DNA from: Myxococcales bacterium
Lineage (GTDB): Bacteria > Myxococcota_A > Polyangia > Polyangiales > Polyangiaceae
Assembly: GCA_005777185.1 (NCBI GenBank)
Contig: SXNL01000187.1
Coordinates: 1 to 42,248, forward strand
Direction of reading: 5' to 3'
Length of the DNA: 42,248 bases
Below are positions 1 to 8,224 of the stretch, one piece after another (position 1 is the first letter of the stretch; the number at the start of each line of letters is the position of its first letter). The position numbers and the translations under genes were made by a program. Below the pieces are notes generated by a model. That model was not told the origin of the DNA. It searched no databases and worked only from the letters and a program-made list of their open reading frames with translations.

Positions 1-121
1 CGCGAAGGAGAGGCCCGACCTCCGAGGGAGGTACGGCGAGCCCTTCCCTCCCCTGCCGGAGAGTTTCGGCCGGGGTTCATCGTTTCGGCCCGAGCGCCCC
101 AACGATTCCGCCCACTTACAG

Positions 122-205
122 TGCGAAGGACGGGAGTTGAACCCGTACACCATTTCTGGCGCCAGAACCTGACTCTGGTGCGTCTGCCAATTCCGCCACC
201 TTCGC
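122..205 (-). tRNA. tRNA-Leu (anticodon CAG)
   Basis: Read on the minus strand, the sequence folds as an 84-nt class II tRNA. The acceptor stem GCGAAGG pairs with CCTTCGC and the discriminator base is A. The D-arm is of the GGCGGAATTGGCAGACGC type. The anticodon stem CCAGA/TCTGG carries loop GTCAGGT, giving anticodon CAG. A variable arm follows, then a T-arm ACGGG-TTCAACT-CCCGT. The long variable arm and D-arm are those of tRNA-Leu. The 3' CCA is not encoded (the genomic sequence continues CTG), so it would be added after transcription. Confidence 0.95.
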
Positions 206-221
206 GGGTGAAGCGAGGAGC

Positions 222-250
222 GAGGTAACACGGCGCGCGCGGCGGATCAA
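222..250 (-). promoter_or_regulatory. candidate promoter of tRNA-Leu(CAG)
   Basis: On the minus strand, TTGATC (250-245) is followed after exactly 17 nt by TACCTC (227-222), ending 16 nt before the tRNA 5' end. The -35 is a fair sigma-70 match. The -10 is weak (TA plus GC-rich remainder), as is common in GC-rich genomes. Placement directly before a tRNA supports it, but hexamer matching alone is weak evidence. Confidence 0.35.
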
Positions 251-285
251 CCGATCGGCGTCGTCGTCCGTCGTCCGCCGTCCGC

Positions 286-588
286 CTAGAGGTTCTCGAC
301 GCTCTTCAACATCTCCGAGACGAAGTTCAACCGCGGCCTCAGCAACCCCACCCGCAGCACGCCCGGCGGCCTCCGGATCACGTCGCCCCACGGGTTCGGC
401 CCGCCACCGCTCCCGAGGTCGTCCGGGAAGGTCACGACCTGGTTTCCCTCGAGGCGGGTCTCCGTGTAACCGGGGCCGGGTGAATTCTGGGTGGCGGCGC
501 TCGTCCCACGTGCGGCCGGCGTCTGCGCCAGCGCGGTGCAGGGGACGAGGACGAGGGCGAGCGTGAGGAACGGGACGGCACGACGCAT
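286..588 (-). CDS. small secreted protein of unknown function (100 aa)
   Basis: I do not recognise a named family. The chosen ATG at 588 has a GGAGG ribosome site six bases upstream and begins a clear Sec signal peptide (MRRAVPFLTLALVLVPCTALA, cleavage after ALA). Upstream in-frame codons encode only low-quality sequence. The mature protein of about 80 residues starts with a polar Thr/Gly/Pro-rich linker. It ends in a compact block with PWGDVIRRPPG and then RPRLNFVSEMLKSVENL. That terminal block looks like a short amphipathic helix, and small myxobacterial exported proteins with a similar RPR-x-x-FV-x-E-x-LK-x-VE-x-L ending seem familiar to me (memory only). It lies divergent from the Cys-rich lipoprotein gene. 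A role in envelope biology is likely, but the function is unknown. Confidence 0.7.
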   Translation of the reverse strand: MRRAVPFLTLALVLVPCTALAQTPAARGTSAATQNSPGPGYTETRLEGNQVVTFPDDLGSGGGPNPWGDVIRRPPGVLRVGLLRPRLNFVSEMLKSVENL

Positions 589-744
589 GAGAGCCTCCGG
601 GCAAGGGTTCGCTGGGCAGACGGCCGGGCCAGACGCAGCCCGCGGCGCCGTCGCGGATGTGCGCCTCCGACACCGCCCCCCGCGCAAAAATTTGAGCTAC
701 TGTACAGCCCAGGCAGCCGCCCCCCTTTTCTTGGAGGATCAGCG

Positions 745-1500
745 ATGAACCATTCGAAGACCGTGGTGTCCGTGTTCCTGGCCGTATCGGCGCTCCTCGC
801 GTGCGCGTCCAGCGACAACAGCAGCGAGAAATACCCGGACGTCACCGCGTTCTGCTCCGCCAAGGCAACGGAGGAGTGCACACAGGTCAGCTCGATCTGC
901 GGCGCCACCGCGGACGTGTGCAAGACGAAGCGGGCCGACGCTTGCAAGACGTTCGCGGCAGCCGCGAGCGCGCGCAAGTACACGCCCTCCTACGTGCAGC
1001 CGTGCCTCGACAAGACGAAGGAAGTGTACGCCAAGCGCGTCATCACGCCCGACGACATCAAGGCGATGAACGACACGTGCGGCCGGGTGTTCCAGGGGTC
1101 GGGCATCCGGGGTGGGGCGTGCAAGACGGACTTCGACTGCAGCGGGGCCTTCGTCTGCGACAAGGACGTGTGCGACACCAAGGTCGTGAAGCAGAAGGGC
1201 GACGGCTGCGCGAACGCGGGCGAGGTCTGCGACAAGGGCTCCTTCTGCCAGGACGCGAAGCGCTGCGCCGCCAAGAAGACGTCGGGCGAGACGTGCGACG
1301 CGAAGGCGCCCTGCGTCGAGGATCTCCGCTGCCAGGCGGGCACGTGCGCCGCGCGCGTGGGGTCCGGCGAGCTCTGCGGGTCGGATGACGACTGCGCCCC
1401 CTCCGCGCCGTTCTGCGACAAGAGCGGGGCGTCGCCGAAGTGCCTCGCGGGCATCGTGTACGCGCCGGCCACACCGTACTGCAAGGACTTCGGGGGCTGA
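745..1500 (+). CDS. cysteine-rich lipoprotein (251 aa)
   Basis: The ATG at 745 has GGAGG at 733-737. Residues 1-20 form a lipoprotein signal with lipobox LLAC (Cys20), followed by a Ser/Asn-rich tether, so the protein should be lipid-anchored in the envelope. Residues 36-95 form a helical, Cys-bearing domain with pairs such as C-x3-C and C-x6-C spacing. From about residue 115 on there are repeated units of the form G-x-x-C-x-x-x-x-D-C-x-x-x-x-x-C-D-x-x-x-C. These resemble the Dickkopf/EB-type Cys-rich repeats common in myxobacterial lipoproteins. The paired cysteines suggest a disulfide-stabilised rod. No catalytic motif is seen. It probably acts as a structural or binding surface protein; its partner is unknown. 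Confidence 0.85.
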   Translation: MNHSKTVVSVFLAVSALLACASSDNSSEKYPDVTAFCSAKATEECTQVSSICGATADVCKTKRADACKTFAAAASARKYTPSYVQPCLDKTKEVYAKRVITPDDIKAMNDTCGRVFQGSGIRGGACKTDFDCSGAFVCDKDVCDTKVVKQKGDGCANAGEVCDKGSFCQDAKRCAAKKTSGETCDAKAPCVEDLRCQAGTCAARVGSGELCGSDDDCAPSAPFCDKSGASPKCLAGIVYAPATPYCKDFGG

Positions 1501-1520
1501 GCCGCGTAGGATCCCGCCAC

Positions 1521-1603
1521 GGCCCCTTGGCGGAACGGCAGACGCACGAGATTTAAAATCTCTGGTCCTTCGGGACGTCCCGGTTCGAGTCCGGGAGGGG
1601 CTA
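1521..1603 (+). tRNA. tRNA-Leu (anticodon TAA)
   Basis: This is an 83-nt class II tRNA. The acceptor GGCCCCT pairs with AGGGGCT (G1-U72 wobble) and is followed by discriminator A. The D-arm is GGCGGAACGGCAGACGC. The anticodon arm CGAGA-TTTAAAA-TCTCT gives anticodon TAA, with a mismatch at the top pair of the stem. A variable arm GGTCCTTCGGGACGT and a T-arm CCCGG-TTCGAGT-CCGGG complete the fold. CCA is not encoded. It ends at the terminator of the converging methyltransferase gene. Confidence 0.95.
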
Positions 1604-1645
1604 CAAAAAAGCAGAGGCCCTGCCTCCTCCGGGAAGCAGGGCCTC
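1604..1645 (-). terminator. Rho-independent terminator of the CFA-like methyltransferase gene
   Basis: A perfect 10-bp stem pairs GAGGCCCTGC (1614-1623) with its complement (1636-1645). On the minus strand it is followed by TGC and six T residues (complement of A1605-1610). It sits 18 nt after the stop codon of the minus-strand methyltransferase gene, and its T-tract ends at the 3' end of the converging tRNA-Leu. Confidence 0.85.
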
Positions 1646-1662
1646 GAGCCTCGCGACGTCGA

Positions 1663-2877
1663 TCAGCTCAGCTGCTCTTCGCGGGGCGTCTCGACGCGGC
1701 GGCCCTTCGGCTCGTGGGCCTGGAGCGGCCTCTTGTTGAACCACGTCGTGCGGTCGAACGTGTCGAGGTTCTTGTTCGCGACGATCTGGAAACACGCCGC
1801 CGTGCCGTGGGCGCCGACCCGCGCCGCCCAGCCGAGGAAGAAGTGCCAGATGCGGAACCAGCGCTCGCCGTAGGTCTTCAGCACCTGGTCCTTCGCGGCG
1901 AGCCAGTTCTTGTGCCACATGCGGATCGTGTGCACGTAGTGGATCGACACGTTCTCCACGGAGTGGATCTCGAAGCCGCCCTTCTCCATGGCCTTCGCCA
2001 TGTCGCTCAGGGGGAGCGACGCGTCCGCGCCGTTGAAGATGTACTTGGCCATGAAGAGGCCCCAGATCATGTCCTCGGGGCGGAGGTTGATCGGGGGGAC
2101 GCCCTCGGCGCCGCCGCGGCGGAGACCCGTCCACTGCAGGAGGAAGAGGCCGTCGTCCGCGAGGCGGTCGTACACGACCTCCATGTACTTCCCGAGGTTC
2201 TTGATCCCGACGTGCTCGACCATCTCGAGGCTGACGATCTTGTCGTACTTCTGCTTCGGCGTGTCGCGGTAGTCGAGGCAGAGCACGCGCGCCTTGTCCT
2301 GCACGCCCCACTGGCGGATGCGCTCGTTCGCGAACTCGGTCTGCTTCTCGGCGATCGTCACGCCGGTGGCGTCGACGCCGAAGTTCTTGGCGGCGTGGCG
2401 GGCGAGCGTGCCCCAGCCGCAGCCGATGTCGAGCAGGCTCTCGCCCGGCTTGAGCATCAGCTTGTTGCAGACGATGTCCATCTTGTTGTCCTGCGCCTGC
2501 TCGAGCGTCTCGTGGTCGGGGCCCTCCTTGAAGATGCCCGACGTGTAGACCATGCGCTCGCCGAGGAAGAACCCGAAGAAGTCGTTCCCGCGGTCGTAGT
2601 GGCTGCGAACGACGCGCTCGTCCTGCTTGGTCGAGTGGACCGTGAGCTCCGGCACGAACTTGGTGAAGAAGTACTTGAAGTGCTCGGGCGTCAGGGTGAA
2701 CGAGCAGAAGTCCTTGCGGTCATCGAGGAACTTCTGGAAACCGTCGAAGTCCGCGGGCAGGTCGACGGCGCCGTCGAAGTACGCCTCGAACAGGGTCGCC
2801 ATCGGGATGGGCTCGCTGGCGTAACGCTCGGCCAGCTTCTTGTCGTGGAACGTGACGTGGGACCTGATGTTGCTCAC
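1663..2877 (-). CDS. CFA-family SAM methyltransferase, sphingolipid C9-methyltransferase-like (404 aa)
   Basis: The GTG start at 2877 was chosen for its AAGGAG site; a longer in-frame extension lacks family similarity. HYDRGNDFF (93-101), the SAM motif LLDIGCGWG (148-156) and LEMVEHVG (217-224) place it in the cyclopropane-fatty-acid synthase superfamily. Two residues binding bicarbonate in E. coli Cfa are changed: the YSCAYW cysteine aligns with YTSGIF, and the LLHTIG histidine with LLQWTG. The blocks YTSGIF, DLxWGLFMxKYIF-x-GADAS and YGERWFRIWxFFL match my memory of fungal sphingolipid C9-methyltransferases better than Cfa. It would methylate a membrane lipid using SAM at the inner membrane, and the exact lipid is inferred. 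Upstream, TTGACG (2947-2952) may be a -35, but no convincing -10 is seen. Confidence 0.88.
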   Translation of the reverse strand: MSNIRSHVTFHDKKLAERYASEPIPMATLFEAYFDGAVDLPADFDGFQKFLDDRKDFCSFTLTPEHFKYFFTKFVPELTVHSTKQDERVVRSHYDRGNDFFGFFLGERMVYTSGIFKEGPDHETLEQAQDNKMDIVCNKLMLKPGESLLDIGCGWGTLARHAAKNFGVDATGVTIAEKQTEFANERIRQWGVQDKARVLCLDYRDTPKQKYDKIVSLEMVEHVGIKNLGKYMEVVYDRLADDGLFLLQWTGLRRGGAEGVPPINLRPEDMIWGLFMAKYIFNGADASLPLSDMAKAMEKGGFEIHSVENVSIHYVHTIRMWHKNWLAAKDQVLKTYGERWFRIWHFFLGWAARVGAHGTAACFQIVANKNLDTFDRTTWFNKRPLQAHEPKGRRVETPREEQLS

Positions 2878-3031
2878 GAGGCGTGCTCCTTCTTCCGTCG
2901 CGAAAAACGACCGCGCTCCTTTCACACATCGTCGAATGCCGCGCAACGTCAAACGCCCAATTTTCTGGTGCGTAGCCGCGTGCGCGCAGCGTTTTGTCGG
3001 GGTTTCTCGGCGCCCGGAGCGCGGCCCGAGC

Positions 3032-4354
3032 TCAGAGCGCCTTGGCCAGATCCCCGAGCGCTCCATCGAGCGCCGAGATCGCGAACGCGATCTCCGCCTC
3101 GGAGACGGTCAACGGAGGGGCGCACATGGCGACGTTGAACTTGCCGAACGTGACGACGCCGCGCTTGCGCAGGTTCGCGTAGAGGTCCTTCATGACGCCC
3201 ATGCCCTGGCCGTGCCACGGGACGAGCGGCTCCCTCGAGGCCTTGTCCTTGACGAGCTCGAGGGCGAAGAAGGCGCCGAGGCCGCGTGCTTCACCGACGA
3301 TGTCGTGCTTGGCGGCGAGCTTGCCTAGGCCTTCGCGCAGGATCGGCTCGAGGGCGCGGCCACGATCGAGGAGCCCCTCGTCACGGTAGGCGTCGAGCGT
3401 CGCGAGGCCCGCGGCGACCGCCATCGGGTGGCCCGCGTACGTGTGGCCGCACGGGAACGCGCGTCCGTCGAACGCCTTCGCGAGGCTCTCCTTGACCATG
3501 ACCCCGCCGAGGGGGATGTACGCGCTCGTGACGCCCTTCGCGATCGTCATCAGGTCCGGCGTGACGCCGAGGCGCTGCGACGCGAAGGCCGCGCCGGTGC
3601 GGCCGAAGCCCGTCATCACCTCGTCGAACACGAGCAGGATGCCGTGGCGCTCGGTCAGCTGGCGAAGGCGCGCGAGGTAGCCGTCCGGGTAGAGGATGAC
3701 GCCGTTCGATCCGACGACGGGCTCGATCAGGAGCGCGGCCACCGTGTCCGCCTTCTCGTGCAGGAGCACGCGCTCGACGTGCTCCATCGCGCGCGCCGTC
3801 TCCTCCTCGGGGGTCGTCGCGTGGAACGGGCTCCGGTAGGGGTACGGCGCGAAGAAGCGCACCACGCCGGCGGCGCCCATGTGCTCGCCGTGCCAGCGAC
3901 GGTCCTCGCCGGTGAGCGTGATCGACAGGCCGCTGCCGCCGTGGAACGAGCGGTAGGCCGCCATGACCTTGGAGCGCCCGGTGAGCGTACGCGCGAGCCG
4001 CACCACGTCGTCGTTCGCCTCCGCGCCCGCGGTCGTGAAGAAGGTGCGGCAGCCCTCGGCCCAGGGAGAGATCTCCGACAGGCGCTCCGCGAGCAGCGCG
4101 CGCTTCTCGTTGAAGAAGCCAGGGGCGGCGTAGGCGAGCGTGTGCGCCTGGTCGGCGATCGCCTTCGCGACGCCGGGGTGCGCGTGGCCGAGGTTGACGG
4201 CGATGAGGCCGCTCGCCCAGTCGAGGTAGCGGTTGCCATCGGTGTCGAACAGGTGGACCCCCTCGCCCCGGCAGATCACCGGCGCGACGAGGCCGGCCTG
4301 CGGGAGCCAGGGCGTGAGGACGTAGCGGGCGTGCTTCTCCTGGATCGGCGTCAT
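3032..4354 (-). CDS. class III PLP-dependent aminotransferase (440 aa)
   Basis: This is a fold-type I omega-aminotransferase that moves an amino group from an amine or omega-amino acid to a keto acid such as pyruvate in the cytoplasm. Full family length is present. The PLP-binding Asp lies in LVFDEVMTGFGRTG (D244) and the Schiff-base lysine is K273 in DLMTIAKGVTSAYIPLGG. TTAGAEAND (108-115) and YRSFHGGSGL (134-143) are the cofactor-phosphate and aromatic positions of the family. The SAYIPLGG block is typical of the taurine/beta-alanine:pyruvate branch, but the substrate cannot be set from sequence. The ATG at 4354 was chosen because the family N-terminus begins there; no good Shine-Dalgarno is visible. 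It sits 26 nt downstream of the L,D-transpeptidase gene, so it is probably read through from it. Confidence 0.9.
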   Translation of the reverse strand: MTPIQEKHARYVLTPWLPQAGLVAPVICRGEGVHLFDTDGNRYLDWASGLIAVNLGHAHPGVAKAIADQAHTLAYAAPGFFNEKRALLAERLSEISPWAEGCRTFFTTAGAEANDDVVRLARTLTGRSKVMAAYRSFHGGSGLSITLTGEDRRWHGEHMGAAGVVRFFAPYPYRSPFHATTPEEETARAMEHVERVLLHEKADTVAALLIEPVVGSNGVILYPDGYLARLRQLTERHGILLVFDEVMTGFGRTGAAFASQRLGVTPDLMTIAKGVTSAYIPLGGVMVKESLAKAFDGRAFPCGHTYAGHPMAVAAGLATLDAYRDEGLLDRGRALEPILREGLGKLAAKHDIVGEARGLGAFFALELVKDKASREPLVPWHGQGMGVMKDLYANLRKRGVVTFGKFNVAMCAPPLTVSEAEIAFAISALDGALGDLAKAL

Positions 4355-4380
4355 GAGCGCCGAAGTTAGCACCAGCGCGC

Positions 4381-6000
4381 TCAGGGGTGGATGAAGATCA
4401 CCGTGCCGGTGAGCGCCTTCGCCGCGCCGTGCCAGCCGGCGGGTACGTCGGGCTCGGTCCAGAAGAAGATGCGGCGCGCGTCCTCGGGGGCGAGGTTGAT
4501 GCAGCCGTGGCTCTTGGGCTGGCCGAAGACGTCGTGCCAGTAGGCCGCGTGGAGGGCGTAGCCATCCTGGAAATACTGCACGTAAGGCACGTCGCGGAGC
4601 TCGAACTCCTCGCCCACGGTCTTGGAGTCCATGGTCGCGGTGACGTACTTCGTGTGGATGCGGAAGATGCCGCGCTTCGTCGAGCGACTCGTCTCCGGAT
4701 CGTCGAGGCCCGCCTCCCCGGTGGACACGAGCGTGGCGTAGACGGGCTTGTCGCCCTGGTAGAGCACGAGCGTCTGGCGCGTCACGTTGACGTCGATCCA
4801 CTTCTCGCCCTGGACCGCCCAGCCCGGGAGCTTCTTCGCGGGCTCGATCTTGCTCGTGCCGGCCTGCGCCACGAGGTCGCCGTCCTTCGTCTCGTAGTAG
4901 AGCGTGCCCGACCAGCTGTGGACCTTCCCCGTCAGGGCGAGGACGCTCCGCCAGGGGAGCGGTCCGGCCGCCGTGAGGTGACCCCGCTCGATGCGGAAGC
5001 GCTTCTGGTTCTTCGCGCGCACGAAGCCGATGGGGAGGTCGAGGCCCGCGCCGAGGGGGGCCCCGTGGAAGTCGGAGCCGCGGATCGGCCGGAAGCGATC
5101 CGTCGGGAACAACCGAAGATCGGTGGACAGTCCGTACCGGCGCCCCTGCCAGTTGAACGTGTCGAGGAACGCGACGCCGTTGTGCATCGAGAACTCGCCG
5201 GCCTTGATCACGGCGCCGTTCGCGATGAACCCCGAGAGGTTCGGGAGCCGCGCCCCGTTCAGGAGGAACGGGGGAATGTCGGGATCGGTGACCTTCTGGT
5301 CGAGCGCCTCGAGGGCCGCCGGCGCGGTCTTCGCGGCCTTCCGCCGCAGCCACAGATCCTGGCCGTACGTCGCGCCGCTCTCCTTGTCCTTGCCCCACCG
5401 CGAGAGGTGCGAGCGGAGGTGCGGCTCGAACTCCCTCAGGTCCTCCGGGATCGGGAGGCGCGCGTAGGCCGGACCGCCGCGCTTCGCCGTCCCGTACATG
5501 TACGGGAGCTTCTGGGTCGTGTCGGGGCGCACCGTGGCCGCGCGCGCGACGGGGTGCGCCGGGTCGAGCGTGGCCTCCGGGCCCAGGCAGACGTAGCCCA
5601 TCGGCTTGATCGCGCGGAAGCCGCCCGGACAGCCGCTGCCGCTGATCTCCTTCTTGTTGATCTCGACCACCGCGCCGGCCTTGAGGACGCCGATGCGGTG
5701 GGACGACGTCTCGGGCTTCTCGAAGATGCGCGTCTCCTGCGCGGTGGCGAACAGGACGGGCACGTCGCGAGGCGGGGCGGGCGCGGGGCGCGACTCGCCG
5801 GACAGGGTGACGAGCGGCGGCTCGTGCGAGGTCGGGAAGCGCACGCCGGTCTCGGCGACCTTCGGGAGCTGCGGACCGCCTTCGCCGTCACCCTCGCGCG
5901 GGGTCGCGCCCGAGAGGCTCGGCGTGGCGTCGCGCTTGGCGCCGCATCCGGAGAGCGGCGTCGCGAACGACAGGGCGAGGAGAAACGAGCTCAGCCTCAC
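4381..6000 (-). CDS. L,D-transpeptidase (YkuD domain) lipoprotein (539 aa)
   Basis: The GTG start at 6000 gives a lipoprotein signal (VRLSSFLLALSFATPLSGC, lipid Cys19); a TTG 36 nt upstream is possible but less likely. A Pro/Gly-rich tether follows. Residues about 80-150 look like a bacterial SH3-type domain (FEKPETSSHRIGVLKAGAVV), a usual peptidoglycan-binding module. A central region of about 250 residues has no motif I can name. The C-terminal YkuD catalytic domain ends in HDVFGQPKSHGCINL, with catalytic His498 and Cys500. The family cross-links peptidoglycan 3-3 or attaches proteins to it in the periplasm. The active-site motif is intact. It is much longer than minimal L,D-transpeptidases (about 300 aa) because of the extra N-terminal modules. 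Confidence 0.92.
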   Translation of the reverse strand: MRLSSFLLALSFATPLSGCGAKRDATPSLSGATPREGDGEGGPQLPKVAETGVRFPTSHEPPLVTLSGESRPAPAPPRDVPVLFATAQETRIFEKPETSSHRIGVLKAGAVVEINKKEISGSGCPGGFRAIKPMGYVCLGPEATLDPAHPVARAATVRPDTTQKLPYMYGTAKRGGPAYARLPIPEDLREFEPHLRSHLSRWGKDKESGATYGQDLWLRRKAAKTAPAALEALDQKVTDPDIPPFLLNGARLPNLSGFIANGAVIKAGEFSMHNGVAFLDTFNWQGRRYGLSTDLRLFPTDRFRPIRGSDFHGAPLGAGLDLPIGFVRAKNQKRFRIERGHLTAAGPLPWRSVLALTGKVHSWSGTLYYETKDGDLVAQAGTSKIEPAKKLPGWAVQGEKWIDVNVTRQTLVLYQGDKPVYATLVSTGEAGLDDPETSRSTKRGIFRIHTKYVTATMDSKTVGEEFELRDVPYVQYFQDGYALHAAYWHDVFGQPKSHGCINLAPEDARRIFFWTEPDVPAGWHGAAKALTGTVIFIHP

Positions 6001-6095
6001 CCCTCGCTTGTCGCAAGGATCGTCGAGGCGGGCCAAGAACGCGGCGCTCGACAGCGCGGGAGCGTGCGCTTGCGTGAGCGCTTACGGAAGCGCGG

Positions 6096-6626
6096 TCAGA
6101 GGCGCGGCGGCGTCTCGAGCAGCGTCTTCACCTCCTTGAAGCGGTCGTTCGGGACGGTGATCGCGAGGTTGTACTGCACGATCCTCCACGCACCGCCATC
6201 CTCCACGGCGACGCCGCTCCCGCGGGCGGGGCCGAGGTTCTCGGTGACCAGGTCCTCGTCGAACCACGCGACCTTCCCGCGCGGATCGAAGGTGACGTCG
6301 CGGCGCCTCGCGCGGAACGACCAGGCCTTGCCCTTCGCGAAGTGGGGGTGGGCGTAGGCGCGGAACTCGGCGGTGGACCATCGCTCGGTGGCGTCGGTGC
6401 CGAGGAAGACGGCGCCCTCGGCGAGACAGGCGAAGTACGCCGCCTCGTCGGCCCGGGCGGCGGCGGCGTGGAAGCGATCGAGGAGCTCGGTGACGCGCGC
6501 GCGATCGGACAGGGCCGAGACCGGCGCGGCGGGCGCGCGCGTGACCGGGGTGCCGGGGGAGCACGCGGCGGCCGCGACGAGGAGAAGGAGCGCGGCGGCC
6601 ACGAGGAGCGGGCGGCGGGAGGTCAC
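6096..6626 (-). CDS. SnoaL/NTF2-fold lipoprotein (176 aa)
   Basis: The GTG start overlaps the stop codon of hutH (GTGA), which indicates translational coupling. Residues 1-22 are a lipoprotein signal ending AAAAC. The mature domain (about residues 40-176) has the SnoaL_3/DUF4440 pattern: a first helix with [20 protein letters not shown], then [35 protein letters not shown] and [15 protein letters not shown]. These are the signature blocks of small cone-shaped NTF2-like proteins. Most have no known substrate, so an enzyme role is not claimed. It should sit in the periplasm, tethered to a membrane. Coupling to a cytoplasmic histidine-degrading enzyme is unexpected and may reflect only operon packing. 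Confidence 0.85.
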   Translation of the reverse strand: MTSRRPLLVAAALLLLVAAAACSPGTPVTRAPAAPVSALSDRARVTELLDRFHAAAARADEAAYFACLAEGAVFLGTDATERWSTAEFRAYAHPHFAKGKAWSFRARRRDVTFDPRGKVAWFDEDLVTENLGPARGSGVAVEDGGAWRIVQYNLAITVPNDRFKEVKTLLETPPRL

Positions 6627-8170
6627 GCGAGCCCCCCTGTGCCCTCCGCCACGGCGCGCGCGAGCTCCCCCGAGGAGATGAGCTCGACGATCGCGGCGAT
6701 GTCCCCGTACAGCGGCCGGTCCCCCGCGAGGGGCGGCACGCGTTCGCGCACCTTCGCGTGGGCGAGGCGCACGCCCTTGCTCGGCGACAGCGGCGCGCGC
6801 TGATCGAGCCCACACGCCGCGGTCATGATCTCGATCGCGAGCGCGTACCGTACGTTGTCCACGACCTCGAGCAGCTTGCGGGCGCTCACGCTGCCCATGC
6901 TCACGTGGTCCTCCTTGCCGGCCGAGGAGGGGATCGAGTCCACGCTCGCCGGGTGGCACAGGACCTTGTTCTCGCTCACGAGCGACGCCGACGCGACCTG
7001 CGCGATCATGAGCCCCGACTCGAGCCCGGACGAGGCGGCGAGGAACGGCGTGAGCCCCGTCGACAGCGCCGGGTTCACGAGCTGCTCCACCCGCCGCTCG
7101 CTGATGTTCGCGAGCTCGGCGGAGGCGATGGCCGCGAGGTCGAGCGCGAGGGCGAGCGGCTGCCCGTGGAAGTTGCCGCCGCTGATGATGTCCGTCTCGT
7201 CGCCGTCGAGGAAGACGCTCGGGTTGTCCGTGACGCTGTTGATCTCGCGCTCGAGCACGCCCCGGGCCCAGGCGAGGGCGTCGCGCGTCGCGCCGTGCAC
7301 CTGGGGCATGCAGCGCAGGGAGTAGGCGTCCTGCACCTTGCCGCAGTGCCTGTGGCTCTCGGCGATCTCGCTCTCCGCGAGCAGCGCACGGAGGTTCGCG
7401 GCAACGGTCCGCTGACCCGGGTGGGGGCGCGCGGCCTGGAGGCGCGGATCGAACGGGCGGCTCGACCCCTTGAGCGCCTCGAGGCTCATCGCGCCGGCGA
7501 CGTCCGCGATCGTCGCGAGGCGCTCGGCGTCGAGCACCGCGAGCGTGCCCAAGGACGCCATGAGCTGCGTACCGTTGATGAGCGCGAGCCCCTCCTTCGC
7601 CTCGAGGACGAAGGGCGCGATGCCGGCCTCGCCGAGCACCTCGCGCGCCGGCCGGAGCGGCCCGTCGCCGAGGCGCGCCTCCCCTTCCCCGATCATCACG
7701 AGCGCGAGGTGCGCGAGCGGCGCGAGATCTCCCGAGGCGCCCACCGATCCCTTGCCGGGGATCCGGGGGTGGACGCCGCGATCGAGCATGGCCACGAGCA
7801 GGTCCAGCAGCGCAGCGCGCACGCCCGAGTGGCCGAGCGCGAGGACCTGCGCCCGGAGCAGCATGATGCCGCGGACGAAAGGCACGGCGAGATCCGTGCC
7901 GATGCCGGTCGCGTGCGACCGGACAAGGTTCCGCTGGAGCGCGCGGATGTCGCTCGCCGAGATGCGGGTCTCGGACAGCGCGCCGAATCCCGTGTTGACC
8001 CCGTAGACGCGCGGCGCCGCATCGCCGGCCGCGACGATGCGATCGATCGCCGCGCGCGATCGTTCCACGCCCGCGCGGACCTCGTCGTCGACGACGACGG
8101 CGCGCCCTCGCCGCGCGACGTCCTCGAGATCCTGAAGCGTGATCTCACGGCCGAGCCGGACGGGCAACAT
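6623..8170 (-). CDS. hutH: histidine ammonia-lyase (515 aa)
   Basis: This enzyme converts L-histidine to trans-urocanate plus ammonia, the first step of histidine use. The MIO cofactor tripeptide Ala-Ser-Gly (145-147) lies in [14 protein letters not shown]. The catalytic-loop motif YGVNTGFG (56-63) is present, as are VTDNPSVF and the [13 protein letters not shown] block. Length is as usual for the family. GTG at 8173 directly precedes the ATG at 8170; I chose the ATG, but neither has a clear ribosome site. No hutU, hutI or hutG is visible nearby, so the rest of the pathway must lie elsewhere. A strong terminator hairpin begins about 20 nt upstream on the same strand and may control the gene. 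A tyrosine-lyase or aminomutase activity of the same superfamily is less likely given the typical HutH sequence. Confidence 0.93.
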   Translation of the reverse strand: MLPVRLGREITLQDLEDVARRGRAVVVDDEVRAGVERSRAAIDRIVAAGDAAPRVYGVNTGFGALSETRISASDIRALQRNLVRSHATGIGTDLAVPFVRGIMLLRAQVLALGHSGVRAALLDLLVAMLDRGVHPRIPGKGSVGASGDLAPLAHLALVMIGEGEARLGDGPLRPAREVLGEAGIAPFVLEAKEGLALINGTQLMASLGTLAVLDAERLATIADVAGAMSLEALKGSSRPFDPRLQAARPHPGQRTVAANLRALLAESEIAESHRHCGKVQDAYSLRCMPQVHGATRDALAWARGVLEREINSVTDNPSVFLDGDETDIISGGNFHGQPLALALDLAAIASAELANISERRVEQLVNPALSTGLTPFLAASSGLESGLMIAQVASASLVSENKVLCHPASVDSIPSSAGKEDHVSMGSVSARKLLEVVDNVRYALAIEIMTAACGLDQRAPLSPSKGVRLAHAKVRERVPPLAGDRPLYGDIAAIVELISSGELARAVAEGTGGLA

Positions 8171-8184
8171 CACGTTGCCATACC

Positions 8185-8224
8185 AGACAAGAAAGGCCCG
8201 CGGGGGTGGCGTCCCGCGGGCCTT
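8185..8224 (-). terminator. intrinsic terminator / possible attenuator upstream of hutH
   Basis: A perfect 12-bp stem pairs AAGGCCCGCGGG (8193-8204) with CCCGCGGGCCTT (8213-8224) across an 8-nt loop. On the minus strand it is followed by TTTCTTGTCT. There is no T-tract on the plus side, so it works toward hutH. It lies in the region between two divergent genes, only about 20 nt before the hutH start. It therefore either ends a short leader or small RNA from the 8230-8400 region, or acts as a conditional attenuator of hutH. Confidence 0.7.

Noticed and set aside
1-121. Left edge of the window
   Set aside because: One plus-strand frame is open through it, but at only 121 bp and high GC this means little. 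No motif, RNA or terminator could be supported.
116-673. Open frame on minus ending at the tRNA, with a VAELADAPESGSGARNG-type C-terminus
   Set aside because: That C-terminus is the tRNA-Leu gene read as protein, a known artefact; the rest is antisense to or out of frame with the small secreted protein.
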